Source: Sabulitectum sp036743055
Lineage (GTDB): Bacteria; Fermentibacterota; Fermentibacteria; Fermentibacterales; JCC-6
DNA length: 27,875 bases
NCBI GenBank assembly: GCA_036743055.1
Contig: DAINQE010000028.1
Coordinates: 1 to 27,875 of the forward strand
Reading direction: 5' to 3'
The notes beneath the pieces were generated by a model. That model saw only the letters and a program-made list of their open reading frames with translations, did no database searches and was not told the DNA's origin. Positions 20,938 to 27,875 of this stretch are shown here, in pieces; positions within the stretch are counted from its first letter, which is position 1, and every line of letters starts with the position of its first letter. A program made the position numbers and the translations under genes.

Positions 20938-22139
20938 ACCAGAAGCTCCAGCAGGCTCCCCAGCGCCCTTGATACGGCGCCCTGCCTCACGGTTCCCCTG
21001 CCGCCGCCAAGCCTCCAGTGACGTACGCTTTCTCCCCCTGGCACTGAAGCAGCTGTCCACACCGTTCCCACCGGTTTCTCAGGGGAGCCGCCGCCGGGCC
21101 CGGCTATCCCCGTTACGGAAACGGCACAGTCCGCGCCGGTGAGATGGAGGACTCCCCTTGCCATTTCCAGGGCTGTCTCCCCGCTCACTGCACCGAAGGA
21201 TGCCAGGATATCCGGTGAGACCCCCAGAACGGAGGTCTTCAATCGGTCGGAGTAGGTGACCACTCCCCCCTGGTACCAGCGGGAAGCACCGGGAACCGTG
21301 GTGAGTTTCCTGCCTATGCCCCCTCCGGTGCAGGACTCTGCCGTGGCCATGTTATAGCCTTTTTCCAGCAGCCTGGCTCCCAGTACCTCTTCCAGGGTCT
21401 CGTCCCTGGAAGTGGAGTATACACTTGGCCCCAGAATCGTAAGCACCTCATCGAAAAAGGCCCGCGCTCCGGGGCCGCGCACCTTCAGGTCAACGCGCCC
21501 TGGAGAAGGAAGGAAGGCGGGAACCACGCCGTGCTTCCCGGCGGTTTCCTTGAGCCTGTCGTAAAGGTCGTTCTCCTTCAGCCCCCAGGTCCTGATGAAA
21601 AGTATCTCACCCGGAGAGCCTGCTCCGGCGCCGGCCTCCAGAAGACAGGGTGCAAGGAGAGCCCCGGATTCGCAGGGAACCCCGGGAAGGCATATCACCG
21701 CCCCTCCGTCCTTTCTCAGGACCACACCAGGGGCTATGCCGGCTGTATTGAGTACTGGAACCGCCCCCACGGGGATAACGGCCTGTTTCAGGGCGGAATC
21801 CGGCATCCCGAGGCCGTAGAGCTCCTGCCTTGAACGAACCATTCCCTCTGCTTCAGCGTCCCTCTTCATGGCCAGACCCATGGCCTCCGCCACGGCGGCA
21901 ACCGTAAGGTCGTCGTCGGTGGGACCCATGCCCCCTGTTATCAGAAGAATACGCCCTGGCCGGAAAAGATCCCTTACCGCGCCTGCTATCTCCCCGGATA
22001 TGTCCCTTACTACCCTGGCCTCCTCCACGGGCAGACCCCTTCGGGCAAGCTCGTCGGAGAACCTCTTCAGGTTGGCGTCCCTGGTCCTTCCGCTGAGCAG
22101 TTCATCGCCCACCATGATCATCGCTGAGCTGTGGTACAT
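20934..22139 (-). CDS. cinA: CinA-family protein (ADP-ribose pyrophosphatase/NMN deamidase type)
   Basis: Two-domain nucleotide-metabolism protein of 401 residues. The N-terminal COG1058 (MoaB/MogA-like) domain shows MIMVGDELLSGRTRDANLKR and LLITGGMGPTDDDLT. The C-terminal PncC domain shows TAESCTGGGIGRKLT, WYQGGVVTYSDRLK and VTGIAGPGGGSPEKPVGTV. PncC domains deamidate nicotinamide mononucleotide in pyridine nucleotide salvage, and CinA-type N-domains hydrolyse ADP-ribose. ATG at 22139 follows GAGGAGG at 6 nt, 10 nt after the pgpA stop. The pgsA-pgpA-cinA-thpR grouping leading toward recA is a common bacterial cluster. Confidence 0.95.
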   Translation of the reverse strand: MYHSSAMIMVGDELLSGRTRDANLKRFSDELARRGLPVEEARVVRDISGEIAGAVRDLFRPGRILLITGGMGPTDDDLTVAAVAEAMGLAMKRDAEAEGMVRSRQELYGLGMPDSALKQAVIPVGAVPVLNTAGIAPGVVLRKDGGAVICLPGVPCESGALLAPCLLEAGAGAGSPGEILFIRTWGLKENDLYDRLKETAGKHGVVPAFLPSPGRVDLKVRGPGARAFFDEVLTILGPSVYSTSRDETLEEVLGARLLEKGYNMATAESCTGGGIGRKLTTVPGASRWYQGGVVTYSDRLKTSVLGVSPDILASFGAVSGETALEMARGVLHLTGADCAVSVTGIAGPGGGSPEKPVGTVWTAASVPGGESVRHWRLGGGRGTVRQGAVSRALGSLLELLV

Positions 22140-22149
22140 GACCGCCTCC

Positions 22150-22608
22150 TCAGAAAACATGAACAGTGGAAGCGGCCAGAAGAACCGCCGCCGCCATCAG
22201 TCCCGCGGCAACATCGTCGAGAAGTATGCCCAGGCCTGAATCGATCAGGTCCAGGGCCTTCACCGGCCAGGGTTTGGCTATATCGAAAACCCTGAAAAGA
22301 AGAAATGCAGCTGCAATGCCCCAGAGCCCCCAGTGGGAAGGGGCAGCTAGACAGGCTATCCAGCATCCGGCGACCTCGTCTATGGTCACCCTGGATGGAT
22401 CCTTGCCCCAGAGGGATTTCCCGGCGGAACACCCCGCCCATGAAACGAGAAGGATCCCCGGAAGAAGGGGCAGTCTCAACCAGGGGGGGCACCAGAGGAA
22501 AAGGGCGCAGGCGACGATGGAGCCCACGGTGCCGGGCCCCCATGGAAAGTAGCCGGTCCACAGGGTGGCCGCCACCGCTCCGGTGAAAAACCTCCCGGGC
22601 CCCTTCAC
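22150..22608 (-). CDS. pgpA: Phosphatidylglycerophosphatase A
   Basis: Removes the terminal phosphate from phosphatidylglycerophosphate to give phosphatidylglycerol, the step after PgsA. The 152-residue membrane protein has the family signatures WGPGTVGSI (24-32), TIDEVAGCW (75-83), FRVFDIAKPWPVKALD (105-120) and GLGILLDDVAAG (125-136), which carry the acidic catalytic residues. GTG at 22608 overlaps the pgsA stop as GTGA and begins with MKGPGRFFTG, so the longer upstream frame is not used. Adjacency to pgsA strengthens the call. Confidence 0.95.
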   Translation of the reverse strand: MKGPGRFFTGAVAATLWTGYFPWGPGTVGSIVACALFLWCPPWLRLPLLPGILLVSWAGCSAGKSLWGKDPSRVTIDEVAGCWIACLAAPSHWGLWGIAAAFLLFRVFDIAKPWPVKALDLIDSGLGILLDDVAAGLMAAAVLLAASTVHVF

Positions 22609-23168
22609 ATTCCCAGCCTCTGTACGAGGAGCCTGTTCCGCCACAGGTAGTGCACAGCCGAGGCCACCGTGAGCACCAGGGCGAGCCATATGGACGCGTC
22701 CCCAACGGCCAGGACCCCTCCGGGAATATCAGTTCTCTCCACCACGGAGAGCAGCATGAAGAACGAAACGGTGAACATCTGAACCGCGGCCTTCCACTTC
22801 CCCAGCCCCGAGGGCAGAATCAGGACACCGGCGTACGCGGCAATGGATCGAAGACCGGTGATCAGCAGTTCCCTCCCCACCACCACATAGGTGGTCCACT
22901 GGGGAATAAGGCCCAGCTTTGCAAGGCCTATCCAGGCCAGCGCAACGAGGAGTTTGTCGGCGAGGGGATCCAGGAACTTGCCCAGGTTGGATATCCACCC
23001 GTACCTCCTTGCCAGGTGTCCGTCCACAAGGTCGGTCAGGGCGGCGGTGACGAAAACCCCCAGGGCTATCCACCTGGACTCCCTGCTGCCCTCCTGGAGA
23101 AGGACCATCACGATGGGGGCCATTACTATCCTGGCCACAGTGAGCCTGTTGGGCCAGTTAAGAGCCAT
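22605..23168 (-). CDS. pgsA: CDP-diacylglycerol-glycerol-3-phosphate 3-phosphatidyltransferase
   Basis: Makes phosphatidylglycerophosphate from CDP-diacylglycerol and glycerol 3-phosphate in the inner membrane. The 187-residue protein has several membrane helices and the complete CDP-alcohol phosphotransferase motif D-x2-DG-x2-AR-x8-G-x3-D-x3-D at residues 46-71 (D46, D49, G50, A53, R54, G63, D67, D71). NWPNRLTVARIV is the usual N-terminus. ATG overlaps the recR stop by one base (TGATG). The ribosome-binding site is weak, consistent with coupled translation. CdsA, encoded elsewhere in the window, supplies its substrate. Confidence 0.96.
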   Translation of the reverse strand: MALNWPNRLTVARIVMAPIVMVLLQEGSRESRWIALGVFVTAALTDLVDGHLARRYGWISNLGKFLDPLADKLLVALAWIGLAKLGLIPQWTTYVVVGRELLITGLRSIAAYAGVLILPSGLGKWKAAVQMFTVSFFMLLSVVERTDIPGGVLAVGDASIWLALVLTVASAVHYLWRNRLLVQRLGM

Positions 23169-23755
23169 CAGAAACCGTGTCTGCCTTTGAGGGCCTGGGA
23201 AAGGGTAAGTGAATCAGCGAACTCCACAAGAGCGCCCGGTGGAAGCCCCCTGGCAAGCTGGGTTACACTTATTCCACGGGAGGAAAGCTGATTGGCTATG
23301 TAGGCGCAGGTGGCCTCGCCTTCGGTGGTGGAATCCAGCGCGAGTATCACTTCCTCGGCGCCCATCTCAACTGCCCTTTCAACCAGGCCGGGTATGCCCA
23401 GCTCGGAGGGGCCGGTTCCGTCGAGCGGTGCAAGGGTTCCGTGGAGAACGAAATAGAATCCCCTGTACAGACCTGTGTCCTCGATCGACCTCTGGTCAGC
23501 CGGGGTGTGCACCACGCATATGGTGTTCCGTCTGGAGGCGTCTGAACATGTTTCGCATATCTCCCGTGAAGTGATGTTCCGGCAGAGGGAACACTCCCTG
23601 ATATCCCTGACGGTGTCGGAGAGCACCCCGGAAAGCTCGGAGGCCAGTTCCCTGTCGTCAACCAGCGAGAACGCCAGACGAAGGGCGGTCTTCCTGCCTA
23701 TGCCCGGGAGCTTCCCCAGTGAGGATGCCAGGGAGTCTATCAGGGATTCCTTCAC
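23168..23755 (-). CDS. recR: Recombination mediator RecR
   Basis: Works with RecO and RecF to load RecA at gaps. The 195-residue protein has the helix-hairpin-helix LGKLPGIGRKTALRLA (about 13-28), a C4 zinc finger with C55, C58, C67 and C70, a Toprim domain (ICVVHTPADQRSIEDTGLY, EVILALDSTTEGEATCAYI), and the C-terminal Walker-B-like LARGLPPGALVEFAD. GTG at 23755 overlaps the ybaB stop as GTGA, with GGGAGG 7 nt upstream. dnaX-ybaB-recR is one of the most conserved gene orders in bacteria. Confidence 0.97.
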   Translation of the reverse strand: MKESLIDSLASSLGKLPGIGRKTALRLAFSLVDDRELASELSGVLSDTVRDIRECSLCRNITSREICETCSDASRRNTICVVHTPADQRSIEDTGLYRGFYFVLHGTLAPLDGTGPSELGIPGLVERAVEMGAEEVILALDSTTEGEATCAYIANQLSSRGISVTQLARGLPPGALVEFADSLTLSQALKGRHGF

Positions 23756-24066
23756 ATCATCCCTCCCAGGCCGCCGGGCATTCCCAGGCCGCCCATCCTC
23801 TCGCTGGCCAGTTCCCGGCTCTTCTCAACGGCATCGTTGATGGCCGCCAGGATCATGTCCTCAAGTACTTCCACATCCTCGGGGTCCACGGCATCCGGTG
23901 AGATGGTAATACCAACTATGTCAGACTGGCCGGTAACGGTCACGGTGACCATTCCGCCTCCGGAGGTTCCCTGGATCCTCTCCTGAGCGAGTTCCTCCTG
24001 GGCCTTCATCATGTTCTGCTGCATCTTCTGGGCCTGGGCCATCATCTTCTTCATCTGGCGGTTCAT
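23752..24066 (-). CDS. ybaB: YbaB/EbfC-family nucleoid-associated protein
   Basis: Small homodimeric DNA-binding protein (104 residues). The N-terminal methionine/glutamine-rich helix, MNRQMKKMMAQAQKMQQNMM, is followed by GMVTVTVTGQSDIVGITISP and a helix with EDMILAAINDAVEKS. The tail is Gly/Met-rich (GGLGMPGGLGGMM), typical of the family. ATG at 24066 has AGGAG upstream and lies 28 nt after dnaX. The name is firm; what the protein does in the cell is not well understood. Confidence 0.95.
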   Translation of the reverse strand: MNRQMKKMMAQAQKMQQNMMKAQEELAQERIQGTSGGGMVTVTVTGQSDIVGITISPDAVDPEDVEVLEDMILAAINDAVEKSRELASERMGGLGMPGGLGGMM

Positions 24067-24094
24067 GAATGCACAGCTCCTGTCCTTTTCCTGG

Positions 24095-25438
24095 TCACTC
24101 GCTCTCCGGGATCATGTCGAACAGCCCGGATATCTCCCGAATGACCTCTTTTTCCTTCTCCCTGGTTTCCCCGCCCTCTTCGGGAACTTCCTCAGCGGAG
24201 CGTGGTTCTCCTGCCGGCTCGTCTTCAGATTCGATCTCAGCTGCAGGTTCAGGCTCGGGTACCTTTTTCCCCTCAGGCTCCACCCCGGATGGAAGAACCG
24301 CTTTCACCGAAACCCTCTCGGTGACCGGCGGGAGTTCGTTAATCCCGAAGGCTATTCCCAGCTTCGAGGCAGTCAGGAGCGCACCCTCCACCGACACCCT
24401 GGGAGAGGCACCCAGCCGTATCTGCTCGGCGGCTCCGGAAAGCAGCCTGAGCACGTTCAGAACATGAACGTCGGCTATACCGGCTACAGTGGAGCGAACC
24501 AGCTCGAGTTCGCCGTCTGAAAGGTCGTTTATGCCCTTTTCAGCCCCGGCTGAGGCAAGGAGGGCGTTCCTGAGGAAACCATTGAGGGCGTCTATGAGCT
24601 CCTCTATGCTGTATCCCCTCACAAGGGCGTCTTCCACCAGCTCCAGCGCTCTGCTGCCCTGGGAGTGGAACACCGCCGAGGAAATGTCCGCCAGCAGGTC
24701 TGCCTCCACAAGGCCAAGAAGTCTGGAAACCGAATCCCCTGAAATGCTTCCTCCGGAAAAGCTCACCAGCTGATCCATGATTGAAAGGGCGTCCCTCATG
24801 CTTCCCCCGGAGGCCCTGCACACAAGGCTGAGGGCGTCCTGGGTGATGGTTATGCCCTCCCCCGAGGCTTCCCTGCTGATGTACTCCCCCATTACGGAGG
24901 ATGGTATGCGCCTGAAATCGAACCTCTGGCATCTGCTGAGGATGGTTGCCGGAACCTTCCTGGGTTCGGTGGTGGCGAAGATGAAAATGACCCTGTCGGG
25001 AGGCTCCTCAAGTATCTTCAGAAGGGCGTTGAAGGCTTCCCGGGTGAGCATGTGGACCTCATCGATGATGTATATCTTGTATCCGCCCTCGGCGGCTGCG
25101 TAACGCGCCTTCTCCCTCAGGTCCCTGATCTCGTCGATGCCCCTGTTGCTGGCTCCGTCGATCTCAAGAACGTCGAGGTGCCCCCCAGCGGCTATCCTGC
25201 GGCAGGCCTCGCATTCCATGCACGGGTCGGGGGTGGGACCCTTCACGCAGTTCAGCGCTTTGGCCAGGATCCTTGCGGTGGTGGTCTTGCCTACTCCCCT
25301 GGGCCCGGTGAAAAGGTAAGCATGCCCTATCCTCTCACTTTCGATGGCGTTCTTCAGCGTCATTGTAACGTGTTCCTGGGCGATAACGTCGCTGAAGGTC
25401 TGAGGACGCCACTTCCGCGCGAAAACAAGATAACTCAA
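24095..25438 (-). CDS. dnaX: DNA polymerase III subunit tau/gamma (short tau)
   Basis: Clamp-loader ATPase. SYLVFARKWRPQTFSDVIAQ opens the protein, with Walker A GPRGVGKT (45-52), a zinc module formed by C64, C73, C76 and C79, DEVHMLTREAFNALLKILEE, the SRC sequence TILSRCQRF, and clamp-loader domain III. After about residue 370 comes an acidic, Pro/Glu-rich linker and only a short end, so the chain (447 residues) lacks the long tau-specific domains seen in E. coli. The start TTG at 25438, after GGGGGG, is chosen because the upstream frame runs into the SRP RNA gene. It is downstream of that RNA, as in Firmicutes. Confidence 0.95.
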   Translation of the reverse strand: MSYLVFARKWRPQTFSDVIAQEHVTMTLKNAIESERIGHAYLFTGPRGVGKTTTARILAKALNCVKGPTPDPCMECEACRRIAAGGHLDVLEIDGASNRGIDEIRDLREKARYAAAEGGYKIYIIDEVHMLTREAFNALLKILEEPPDRVIFIFATTEPRKVPATILSRCQRFDFRRIPSSVMGEYISREASGEGITITQDALSLVCRASGGSMRDALSIMDQLVSFSGGSISGDSVSRLLGLVEADLLADISSAVFHSQGSRALELVEDALVRGYSIEELIDALNGFLRNALLASAGAEKGINDLSDGELELVRSTVAGIADVHVLNVLRLLSGAAEQIRLGASPRVSVEGALLTASKLGIAFGINELPPVTERVSVKAVLPSGVEPEGKKVPEPEPAAEIESEDEPAGEPRSAEEVPEEGGETREKEKEVIREISGLFDMIPESE

Positions 25439-25463
25439 GAGAACCCCCCGTCTGAAAGGAAGC

Positions 25464-25731
25464 GCCGGCCACCCAGCCCGGATTGACGAGAGCCCGAATG
25501 TTGAGGAACAGAGGATCCGGGCAGAATGATCCGCATCACCCGCCACTATCCGCTTACGGCTGCTGCCTTCCGGCCCTGACCGGGTTCACGGCGTGGCGCC
25601 GCGCGGGTTCTGCACGAATAGTTCCAAAGTTCCTGACGCATACGGAATACAGCGCCGCGCCGGGTATTCGGCCCCGCTATAGCGGATTGCGGGTACAGGG
25701 CACCGCTGGCTCCCCGCCTAGAGTGGCCGGC
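25464..25731 (-). ncRNA. ffs: Signal recognition particle RNA, large bacterial type with Alu domain
   Basis: The minus-strand RNA carries the S-domain core GGTCAGGGCCGGAAGGCAGC (about 25578-25559) with its GGAA tetraloop and flanking asymmetric loop. Its 5' part, GGCGGGGAGCCAGCGGTGCC then CTGTACCCGCAATCCGC, matches the Alu-domain consensus of large bacterial SRP RNAs. The two ends pair over 9 bp (GCCGGCCAC 25731-25723 with GTGGCCGGC 25472-25464), which sets the boundaries at about 268 nt. The 5' end agrees with the start predicted from the promoter. dnaX follows 26 nt later, the order seen in Bacillus (scr-dnaX-ybaB-recR). Confidence 0.93.
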
Positions 25732-25736
25732 GGCAG

Positions 25737-25765
25737 AAGATAGACAAATCCGGAGGACATTTCAA
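25737..25765 (-). promoter_or_regulatory. Promoter of the SRP RNA-dnaX unit
   Basis: On the minus strand, -35 TTGAAA (25760-25765) and -10 TATCTT (25737-25742) are exactly 17 bp apart. The expected start, 6 nt past the -10, falls on the first paired base of the SRP RNA (25731). The promoter lies in the gap just after the stop of the PP2C-like gene, so the RNA can be made independently. Confidence 0.7.
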
Positions 25766-25776
25766 GGCTGAAGGGA

Positions 25777-27258
25777 TCAGGGAACCACTATCAGCCGGTA
25801 TGTAACCCGGCTGGGAAGAAGGGGGATGCCGGGAAGGGAGACCCCGGCGTAACCGCCGGCTTCCGAACTTCTGCGGTCCCTGTCACCGTTGGAGAACACG
25901 GGGTAGTTCCTTATCCAGGGAGCGCCGCCGGCAACGCTGCTCCTTGTCTCCACCACTACTGCTGTGGAGGCAGCCGAATCAGGGGACAGGGATGAGAGCC
26001 ATGAGGCGCTTTCGGCAACTCCCCCCTCGCGCACCGTGACGATCCGCCGCACAGGGATGATCTCCAGGTTCGCAAACCTTACGGAAACCGCCTGCGCGAG
26101 GATCTCCGAAGCGGTATCACCTTCAACGCAGTAGATGCCCGGGGAGAAATTCTCCCACTGGAGGTCGGGCTCGAGGTTCAGACTGACTGCAAAGGAGTCC
26201 GATGGAAGGGAATCCAAGGGCTCTCCTACCATTACGGTCTGCAGTGGAAGGGAGGCTGAGATGTCGGGAATCAAAGCCGCTGAATCCGCCGCCATGCTGT
26301 CCGCAAGCATTGCCAGCATTCCATGGTTTCCGCCGGATGACGTATCCGGCTCTGCATCGGGGTCAATGGGCTGAACGATCTCCTCGGCCACTGAGTCCGC
26401 GGAGAAGATGTCGGACCTGTCCGGTGGCGCCGCTCCGCATGAGAAAGGATCCCCGAATACCAGGTAACCCGCCAGGAGAATGGAGGCAGCCGCTGCGCTG
26501 ACGGCCTTCCAGGGTATGTTGCCCCCGGTTCTTTCCTTCACTCCGGACACCGCCGCAATGGCAGCCCCCTGCCTGCGGTAGGCCAGCTTCAGGTCCCTGG
26601 ATAGGCCGGCAACCCATCCCTGGAGGCTCTTCCCGGGGGTCTTCCTCGCCGGCCCGGCAGCCATGTGCTCAAGCTGGATCCACCCACCAGAGGTAAGAAG
26701 GAGATAGGTTGTGTCCCTGCGAAGCCGTGTGTGTCCGCACACAGCCTTGCCTTTACTCTGGCAGCCCAGCCACCAGTTCATGTTCCTGACCTTCTTGAGG
26801 TACTCCGGATTGCTGGGCAGCATGCGAAGATCGGCTGCCTGGGACCTGTCCCGGACAATGCATCTGACCCCGTCGGAATCCATTCTGTATATCCTGCAGT
26901 TCCCCGCAAGGGCATACCACACATGGCTGGCGCTGAAGGCCAGGGCTGCGGCGCTGCACCCCCCCAGCTTCTTCTCCCTTATCAGTTCCGAGGCTTCATC
27001 GAAGGCATCACTCAGGGCGTCTTCCACACCGAAGGCCACACCCTCGGCGAAAACATCGCGCACGGTTTCCACAGCAAGGGCCGCCGAGCCGTCATCCTCG
27101 GAGGAGGCGTTCTCAGCGACCACCACCACCCCGGCATAGGGATACTCGGTACGGAATCCGTCAGCGGCGATCTTCCTCTGAACGCGGCTCCTCCCAGGCT
27201 GCACATGCCATACGGCAGTGGACTGGGAATCGCCGGAGTTCGGTGCGCCCTGTTTCAT
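25777..27258 (-). CDS. Membrane-anchored PP2C-like protein, probable pseudophosphatase
   Basis: A 493-residue protein. Residues about 20-238 follow the PP2C/PPM phosphatase fold: GVVVVAEN then SAALAVETVRDVF, GGCSAAALAFSASHVWYALAGNCRIYR, LRRDTTYLLLTSGGW and a closing QGAAIAAVSGV. The metal-binding residues are replaced: the usual ADG reads AEN (48-50), GDSR reads GNCR (119-122), SDG reads SGG (190-192), and the final GxDN reads RRQG. A transmembrane helix spans about 251-268, and a ~220-residue acidic, Ser/Ala/Asp-rich domain follows outside the membrane, unrecognised. Catalysis is unlikely, so a regulatory or binding role is inferred. ATG at 27258 is the clearest start. It lies directly after tRNA-Ala and may be read through from that promoter. 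Confidence 0.65.
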   Translation of the reverse strand: MKQGAPNSGDSQSTAVWHVQPGRSRVQRKIAADGFRTEYPYAGVVVVAENASSEDDGSAALAVETVRDVFAEGVAFGVEDALSDAFDEASELIREKKLGGCSAAALAFSASHVWYALAGNCRIYRMDSDGVRCIVRDRSQAADLRMLPSNPEYLKKVRNMNWWLGCQSKGKAVCGHTRLRRDTTYLLLTSGGWIQLEHMAAGPARKTPGKSLQGWVAGLSRDLKLAYRRQGAAIAAVSGVKERTGGNIPWKAVSAAAASILLAGYLVFGDPFSCGAAPPDRSDIFSADSVAEEIVQPIDPDAEPDTSSGGNHGMLAMLADSMAADSAALIPDISASLPLQTVMVGEPLDSLPSDSFAVSLNLEPDLQWENFSPGIYCVEGDTASEILAQAVSVRFANLEIIPVRRIVTVREGGVAESASWLSSLSPDSAASTAVVVETRSSVAGGAPWIRNYPVFSNGDRDRRSSEAGGYAGVSLPGIPLLPSRVTYRLIVVP

Positions 27259-27286
27259 TCACCTGCCCGTTCGAAAGGTAAAAAAA

Positions 27287-27362
27287 TGGTGGAGATGAGC
27301 GGGATCGAACCGCCGACCTCTGCCTTGCGAAGGCAGCGCTCTTCCAACTGAGCTACATCCCC
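27287..27362 (-). tRNA. tRNA-Ala (anticodon CGC)
   Basis: The minus strand folds as a full 76-nt cloverleaf with encoded CCA. The acceptor GGGGATG pairs with CATCTCC and contains the G3-U70 wobble that identifies alanine tRNA. The D arm has AGCTCAGTTGGAAGAGC, the anticodon stem-loop is CTGCC-TTCGCAA-GGCAG giving CGC, and the T arm has GGTTCGATCCC. The discriminator is A. Six T residues follow immediately (27286-27281), which could end part of the transcripts. Confidence 0.97.
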
Positions 27363-27374
27363 ACACGAGCCCCG

Positions 27375-27404
27375 ATAATAGAACATTCGATGCCAGATTC
27401 GCAA
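27375..27404 (-). promoter_or_regulatory. tRNA-Ala promoter
   Basis: On the minus strand, -35 TTGCGA (27399-27404) and -10 TATTAT (27375-27380) are 18 bp apart, with the expected start about 6 nt before the mature tRNA 5' end. The -35 lies 4 nt beyond the stop of the upstream AIM24-like gene. Confidence 0.65.
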
Positions 27405-27407
27405 GTG

Positions 27408-27875
27408 CTATCCCGTTATCACCACTTTACCGGACCCCGTCACTTCCAGGAACCCGTTCCCCGCGCTGGAGAAGGACACATCGGGGTCCGCGGCCAGAAT
27501 GCTTCCAGCCTTTACTCGAAGGCCCGGAACCACTGTAAGGTTCTTCCGCCTTCCTGCGGTGAACAGGAGCAGAGAGCATGAACACTCCCCCTGGAGCTTC
27601 CTCAATGAGGGTATCTCCGGGACACCTGCGGAAACGCTTCCAACCGCCTCCGGCCTTACCGCCAGCTTGTCTATGCGGACGGTGATTCCCGGTGCGTAGT
27701 CAATTATCACCGGGTTCAGGTCTCCCTGACCCATCCAGGCCATTCCGGCACCGCTTATTACACCATCCTCCAGGTTCACATCTCCGGAGACTGCGGTGAC
27801 GAGACCCACCGTCACCATCACTCTTCCACTGTCCACCCGCATGGCGCAGAGCGAGCTGGCGTCCCCGGGAAGGAG
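27408..27875 (-). CDS. AIM24-like beta-rich protein (partial, N-terminus outside window)
   Basis: The frame is open to the right edge of the window, so the visible 155 residues are the C-terminal part; an internal ATG at 27842 is possible but the upstream codons (LLPGDASSLCA) also look coding. The sequence is beta-rich, with no signal or membrane helix. Its end, NLTVVPGLRVKAGSILAADP followed by GFLEVTGSGKVVITG, resembles the repeated beta-strand pattern and GxGKVxI ending of the AIM24/TIGR00266 family, whose role in bacteria is unclear. The assignment rests on pattern only. It is followed by tRNA-Ala and the PP2C-like gene on the same strand. Confidence 0.5.
   Translation of the reverse strand, partial: LLPGDASSLCAMRVDSGRVMVTVGLVTAVSGDVNLEDGVISGAGMAWMGQGDLNPVIIDYAPGITVRIDKLAVRPEAVGSVSAGVPEIPSLRKLQGECSCSLLLFTAGRRKNLTVVPGLRVKAGSILAADPDVSFSSAGNGFLEVTGSGKVVITG

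Noticed and set aside
24095..24200. Programmed frameshift site in dnaX producing gamma
   Set aside because: A purine run (GGAAAAAG) lies near the C-terminus, but it is not in the correct frame for a slippery heptamer and sits beyond the clamp-loader domains.
1..27875. Mobile element, prophage or CRISPR array
   Set aside because: No transposase, integrase, terminal inverted repeats or regularly spaced direct repeats were seen; gene order is that of a core chromosome.

Overview
The window is a GC-rich (about 60% by eye), densely packed chromosomal segment of a diderm bacterium, almost certainly an assembled metagenomic scaffold because it carries a run of exactly 100 N. Lipoprotein signals, an LpoB-type lipoprotein and a BamA-like barrel protein ending in phenylalanine indicate an outer membrane. 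Frequent AGG (Arg) and ATA (Ile) codons, many TTG/GTG starts and a gluzincin-propeller-barrel fusion point to an uncultured FCB-like phylum such as Fermentibacterota or a relative. That placement is inference and weak.

Layout, by position. 1-2651 (minus): uvrD/pcrA helicase followed by a transaldolase gene cut by the window edge. 2708-2900 (plus): a 29-codon membrane microprotein gene with its own terminator. 2901-8899 (minus): a cell-envelope operon read from a promoter near 8941, encoding a gluzincin/TolB-propeller/barrel protein, an exported zinc-ribbon plus FGE-like protein, an LpoB-like lipoprotein (split by the N gap), a TPR-like lipoprotein and deoxyribose-phosphate aldolase. 9000-9323 (plus): a small lipoprotein. 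9320-16786 (minus): a classical translation/isoprenoid/envelope operon, rplM-rpsI-rpsB-tsf-pyrH-frr-uppS-cdsA-dxr-rseP. 16925-19046 (minus): recA-recX and an unknown gene coupled to recX. 19235-20437 (plus): an iron-sulphur L-serine dehydratase. 20422-25731 (minus): large SRP RNA-dnaX-ybaB-recR-pgsA-pgpA-cinA-thpR, which resembles the scr-dnaX-ybaB-recR order of Firmicutes joined to the pgsA-cinA group. 25777-27875 (minus): a membrane-anchored PP2C-like protein lacking most metal ligands, tRNA-Ala(CGC), and an AIM24-like gene cut by the edge.

Genes are tightly coupled, with ATGA, TTGA, GTGA and TGATG overlaps throughout. Most of the window is core housekeeping. No mobile element, phage gene or CRISPR array was seen. 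The less ordinary parts are the PP2C-like pseudophosphatase, the envelope operon, the unknown recX neighbour, the microprotein gene, the serine dehydratase inserted between thpR and recA, two divergent promoters that share an 11-base core, and candidate structured leaders ahead of rplM and rpsB.
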